Shown: in pieces, positions 62,080-64,000 of the stretch
How the letters are laid out: each line of letters begins with the position of its first letter
Position numbering within the stretch: position 1 is the first letter of the stretch
Assembly (NCBI RefSeq): GCF_022846655.1
Contig: NZ_AP025667.1
Location: 5,493,001-5,557,000 of the forward strand
Direction: 5' to 3'
Length of the DNA: 64,000 nt
DNA from: Streptomyces seoulensis
GTDB lineage: Bacteria > Actinomycetota > Actinomycetes > Streptomycetales > Streptomycetaceae
Program-made: the position numbers and the translations under genes
Notes under the pieces: model-generated
Told to the model about the DNA's origin: nothing
The model's input: the letters and a program-made list of their open reading frames with translations, nothing else
Database searches by the model: none

Positions 62080-63042
62080 ATGCTGAAGAACGTGGTCGCG
62101 GTCCTGCTGGACGGGGTGCACCCCTTCGAGCTGGGGGTGGTGTGCGAGGTGTTCGGCGTCGACCGCAGCGACGACGGACTGCCGGTGTACGACTTCGCCG
62201 TGGCCTCGGCGGAGGGCCCCACCCTGGACACCCACTGCGGCTTCACCGTCTCCACCCCGCACGGTCTGGAGCGGCTGGAGGAAGCTGATCTGATCGCCGT
62301 CCCGGCCGGCGAGTCCTACGCCTCCCGCGACTATCCCCCCGCGCTGCTGGACGCCCTGCGCCGGGCCGTGGACCGCGGCGCGCGGGTGCTCAGCGTGTGC
62401 ACCGGGGTGTTCGTGCTGGCCGAGGCCGGACTGCTGGACGGACGCCGGTGCGCGGTGCACTGGCACAACGTCGAGGAGCTGAGCCGGCGCCACCCGCGCG
62501 TCACGGTCGAGCCGGACGTCCTCTACGTCGACGAGGACCCGGTGATCACCTCCGCCGGGACGGCGGCCGGAATCGACGCCTGCCTCCACCTGGTCCGCAA
62601 GGAGCAGGGGCCGGAGGTCGCCAACAAGATCGCCCGCCGGATGGTGGTGCCCCCGCACCGCGACGGCGGCCAGGCCCAGTACATCGAGCGTCCGCTGCCC
62701 AAGGGGCCCTGCGACACCGTGGGCGAGGTGCTGGTGTGGATGGAGGAGCACCTCGACCAGGAGGTCACCGTCGAGCAGCTCGCCGCCCGCGCCCACATGT
62801 CCCCGCGCACCTTCGCCCGCCGCTTCCAGCAGGAGACCGGCACCACCCCGTACCGCTGGCTCCTGCGCCAACGGGTGCTGCTGGCACAGGAGTTGCTGGA
62901 GGCGACGGACGAGACGGTGGACTCGATCGCGTGGCGGGCCGGGTTCGGCAACGCGGCCGCCCTGCGCCACCAGTTCGTGCGGGCGCTCGGCACCACCCCG
63001 AACGCCTACCGGCGCGCGTTCCGGGGCCCGCAGGCCGCCTGA
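62080..63042 (+). CDS. nrdS: GlxA/AraC-family transcriptional regulator NrdS
   Basis: 320 residues. An N-terminal DJ-1/PfpI-type domain (about 5-170: LSVCTGVFVLAEAGLLDGRR, with Cys near 108 in the nucleophile-elbow place) is joined to a C-terminal AraC double HTH (about 215-315: TVEQLAARAHMSPRTFARRF and DSIAWRAGFGNAAALRHQF). Matches nrdS of the nrdABS cluster by position. Signal unknown. Confidence 0.88.
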   Translation: MLKNVVAVLLDGVHPFELGVVCEVFGVDRSDDGLPVYDFAVASAEGPTLDTHCGFTVSTPHGLERLEEADLIAVPAGESYASRDYPPALLDALRRAVDRGARVLSVCTGVFVLAEAGLLDGRRCAVHWHNVEELSRRHPRVTVEPDVLYVDEDPVITSAGTAAGIDACLHLVRKEQGPEVANKIARRMVVPPHRDGGQAQYIERPLPKGPCDTVGEVLVWMEEHLDQEVTVEQLAARAHMSPRTFARRFQQETGTTPYRWLLRQRVLLAQELLEATDETVDSIAWRAGFGNAAALRHQFVRALGTTPNAYRRAFRGPQAA

Positions 63043-63070
63043 ACGCGCGCCGGCAGGGCGGCGTGAGCCC

Positions 63071-64000
63071 TCACCACTCCATGGGCTCGACCAGCAGCCG
63101 GTGCGGGCGCAGGGTGATGCCCACGCGCGTGGAGGCGTCCGAGTCCTCGACCTGGCGGAAGCGGTACTTCGCCGAGACCGCCGCGACGATCAGGCTGAGC
63201 TGGGCCATGGAGAAGTGGTCGCTCGGGCACTTGCGGTTGCCGACGCTGAAGGGGCTCATGGCGTACTTCGGCACCTCCTCGGCCCGCCCCGGCAGCCAGC
63301 GGTCGGGGTCGAATTCGAGGTGGCGGGCGTAGGAGCGGCTGTCGCGCTGAATCGCGTAGGGGCTGTAGATGATGTCCGCCCCGGCTGGAATGCGATAGGC
63401 ACCGAGTGCGGTGTCGGTGAGCGCGCGGCGGGTCAATATCCATACGGCGGGCCGCAGCCGGAGGGCCTCCAGGACGACATTGTTCGTATGGCCGAGCCTG
63501 CGTACGTGCTCGAATCCGACCGGCGCACCGCCGGTTACCGATTCAACTTCCGCGCGCACCTTCTCGGCGTGCTCCGGATGGTCCGCGAGGATCTGGAGGA
63601 GCCACATGATCGTGGAGGCGATTGTCTCGCTTCCGGGGGTGAGTATGGCGACGACCTGGTCGTGGATCTCCTGTTCGCCGATGGGATCGCCATTGTCGTC
63701 CTTCGCCTCCAGCAAAGCCGTCAGCAAATCGTCCGGCCTTTGACCGGATGCCCTCCGCTCGCCGACGATCTCGTCCACCAGCAGATGCAGATCGGCCAGT
63801 GCCCGGTTGAATTCGAGGTTGGACGGGAACGGCAGCCGGTACAGCGGTCCCAGGGGGAGCACCATGCGCCGGTACATGCCCCGGAAGACGGTGGCGAGGT
63901 CGGTGCTCAGCCGCTCCGCGCGCTCGTCCATGTACTGGCCGCGCAGCAGGCAGCGGGCCGCGACGCGCACGGCCACCCGGAAGGACTCGGAGGTGGCGTC
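63071..64000 (-). CDS. cytochrome P450 of the CYP170A type, C-terminal part (runs off window)
   Basis: The last about 309 residues of a P450. The I-helix reads [17 protein letters not shown]-helix ExxR is EALRLR, and the haem-cysteine loop is [14 protein letters not shown]. The sequence contains DDNGD (an extra DDxxD motif), as reported for the S. coelicolor CYP170A1, which oxidises epi-isozizaene to albaflavenone and also has terpene synthase activity. The terpene cyclase gene, if syntenic, lies just past the right edge. Confidence 0.88.
   Translation of the reverse strand, partial: DATSESFRVAVRVAARCLLRGQYMDERAERLSTDLATVFRGMYRRMVLPLGPLYRLPFPSNLEFNRALADLHLLVDEIVGERRASGQRPDDLLTALLEAKDDNGDPIGEQEIHDQVVAILTPGSETIASTIMWLLQILADHPEHAEKVRAEVESVTGGAPVGFEHVRRLGHTNNVVLEALRLRPAVWILTRRALTDTALGAYRIPAGADIIYSPYAIQRDSRSYARHLEFDPDRWLPGRAEEVPKYAMSPFSVGNRKCPSDHFSMAQLSLIVAAVSAKYRFRQVEDSDASTRVGITLRPHRLLVEPMEW

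Overview
The window reads as a Streptomyces chromosome. GC content is very high, with G or C at most third codon positions, and GTG starts and 4-base ATGA/GTGA gene overlaps are frequent. It carries marker genes of the genus: a WhiB-like protein, the dasABC/dasR chitosaccharide system, nickel superoxide dismutase with its protease, a SigB/SigH-type sigma factor with its anti-sigma factor, GAF-ANTAR proteins and a family 2B encapsulin. From memory, gene order matches the S. coelicolor stretch from about SCO5284 (next to lon) down to SCO5223 (CYP170A1). This is core-chromosome sequence, with one notable accessory-looking island. No IS element, tRNA, rRNA, CRISPR array or phage block was seen.

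Layout. 0-7 kb: edge of a leftward gene with a HAIR-like (HspR) operator, a SAM-dependent methyltransferase/spermidine-synthase-like gene, an OmpR/HK two-component pair and the giant 2-oxoglutarate decarboxylase/dehydrogenase (kgd). 7-20.3 kb: a leftward block of eight genes. It combines a RiPP cassette (short precursor, FxsB-type radical SAM, HExxH peptide hydroxylase, TIR-STAND-TPR protein FxsT) with a VMAP-type conflict module (vWA/TPR protein, MoxR AAA+ ATPase, trypsin-VMAP-C protease, Trypco1-like protein). This is the most interesting system here. 20.5-23.8 kb: a DUF6104 gene, a DUF4097-PadR operon behind a palindromic operator, and a small HTH plus double Clp-N operon behind its own palindrome. 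23.9-35.3 kb: an oxidoreductase, malic enzyme, a polar amino-acid ABC transporter, a methyltransferase, a CGNR zinc-finger regulator, sodX/sodN, a fatty-acid desaturase and a STAS/GAF-ANTAR/GAF-ANTAR operon.

35.6-46.6 kb: DUF952, an encapsulin shell with its polyprenyl synthetase cargo candidate, a peptidoglycan amidase without a signal peptide, a PLP enzyme, a Na+/H+ antiporter facing a UBP zinc finger, the anti-sigma/SigH pair, a small membrane protein, diacylglycerol kinase and wblE. 46.8-58.1 kb: a PdtaS-like histidine kinase, then the GlcNAc/chitin regulon (nagB, GH3 hexosaminidase, dasCBA, dasR) with DasR operators in both divergent intergenic regions. A DUF3311/MctP monocarboxylate transporter pair and a GNAT gene follow. 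58.1-64 kb: a cobalamin riboswitch ahead of the class Ia ribonucleotide reductase operon (nrdA, nrdB), a small membrane protein, the GlxA/AraC-type regulator nrdS, and the 3' part of a CYP170A-like P450 running off the right edge.

How they fit. DasR, with GlcN-6-P as the known effector in this family, ties uptake by DasABC to hydrolysis by the GH3 enzyme and to deamination by NagB. The riboswitch makes the oxygen-dependent reductase a backup for the B12-dependent one. The 7-20 kb block looks like an NTP-dependent sensing and proteolysis system coupled to a modified peptide. All function calls rest on reading the translated sequences by eye; no database search was possible.
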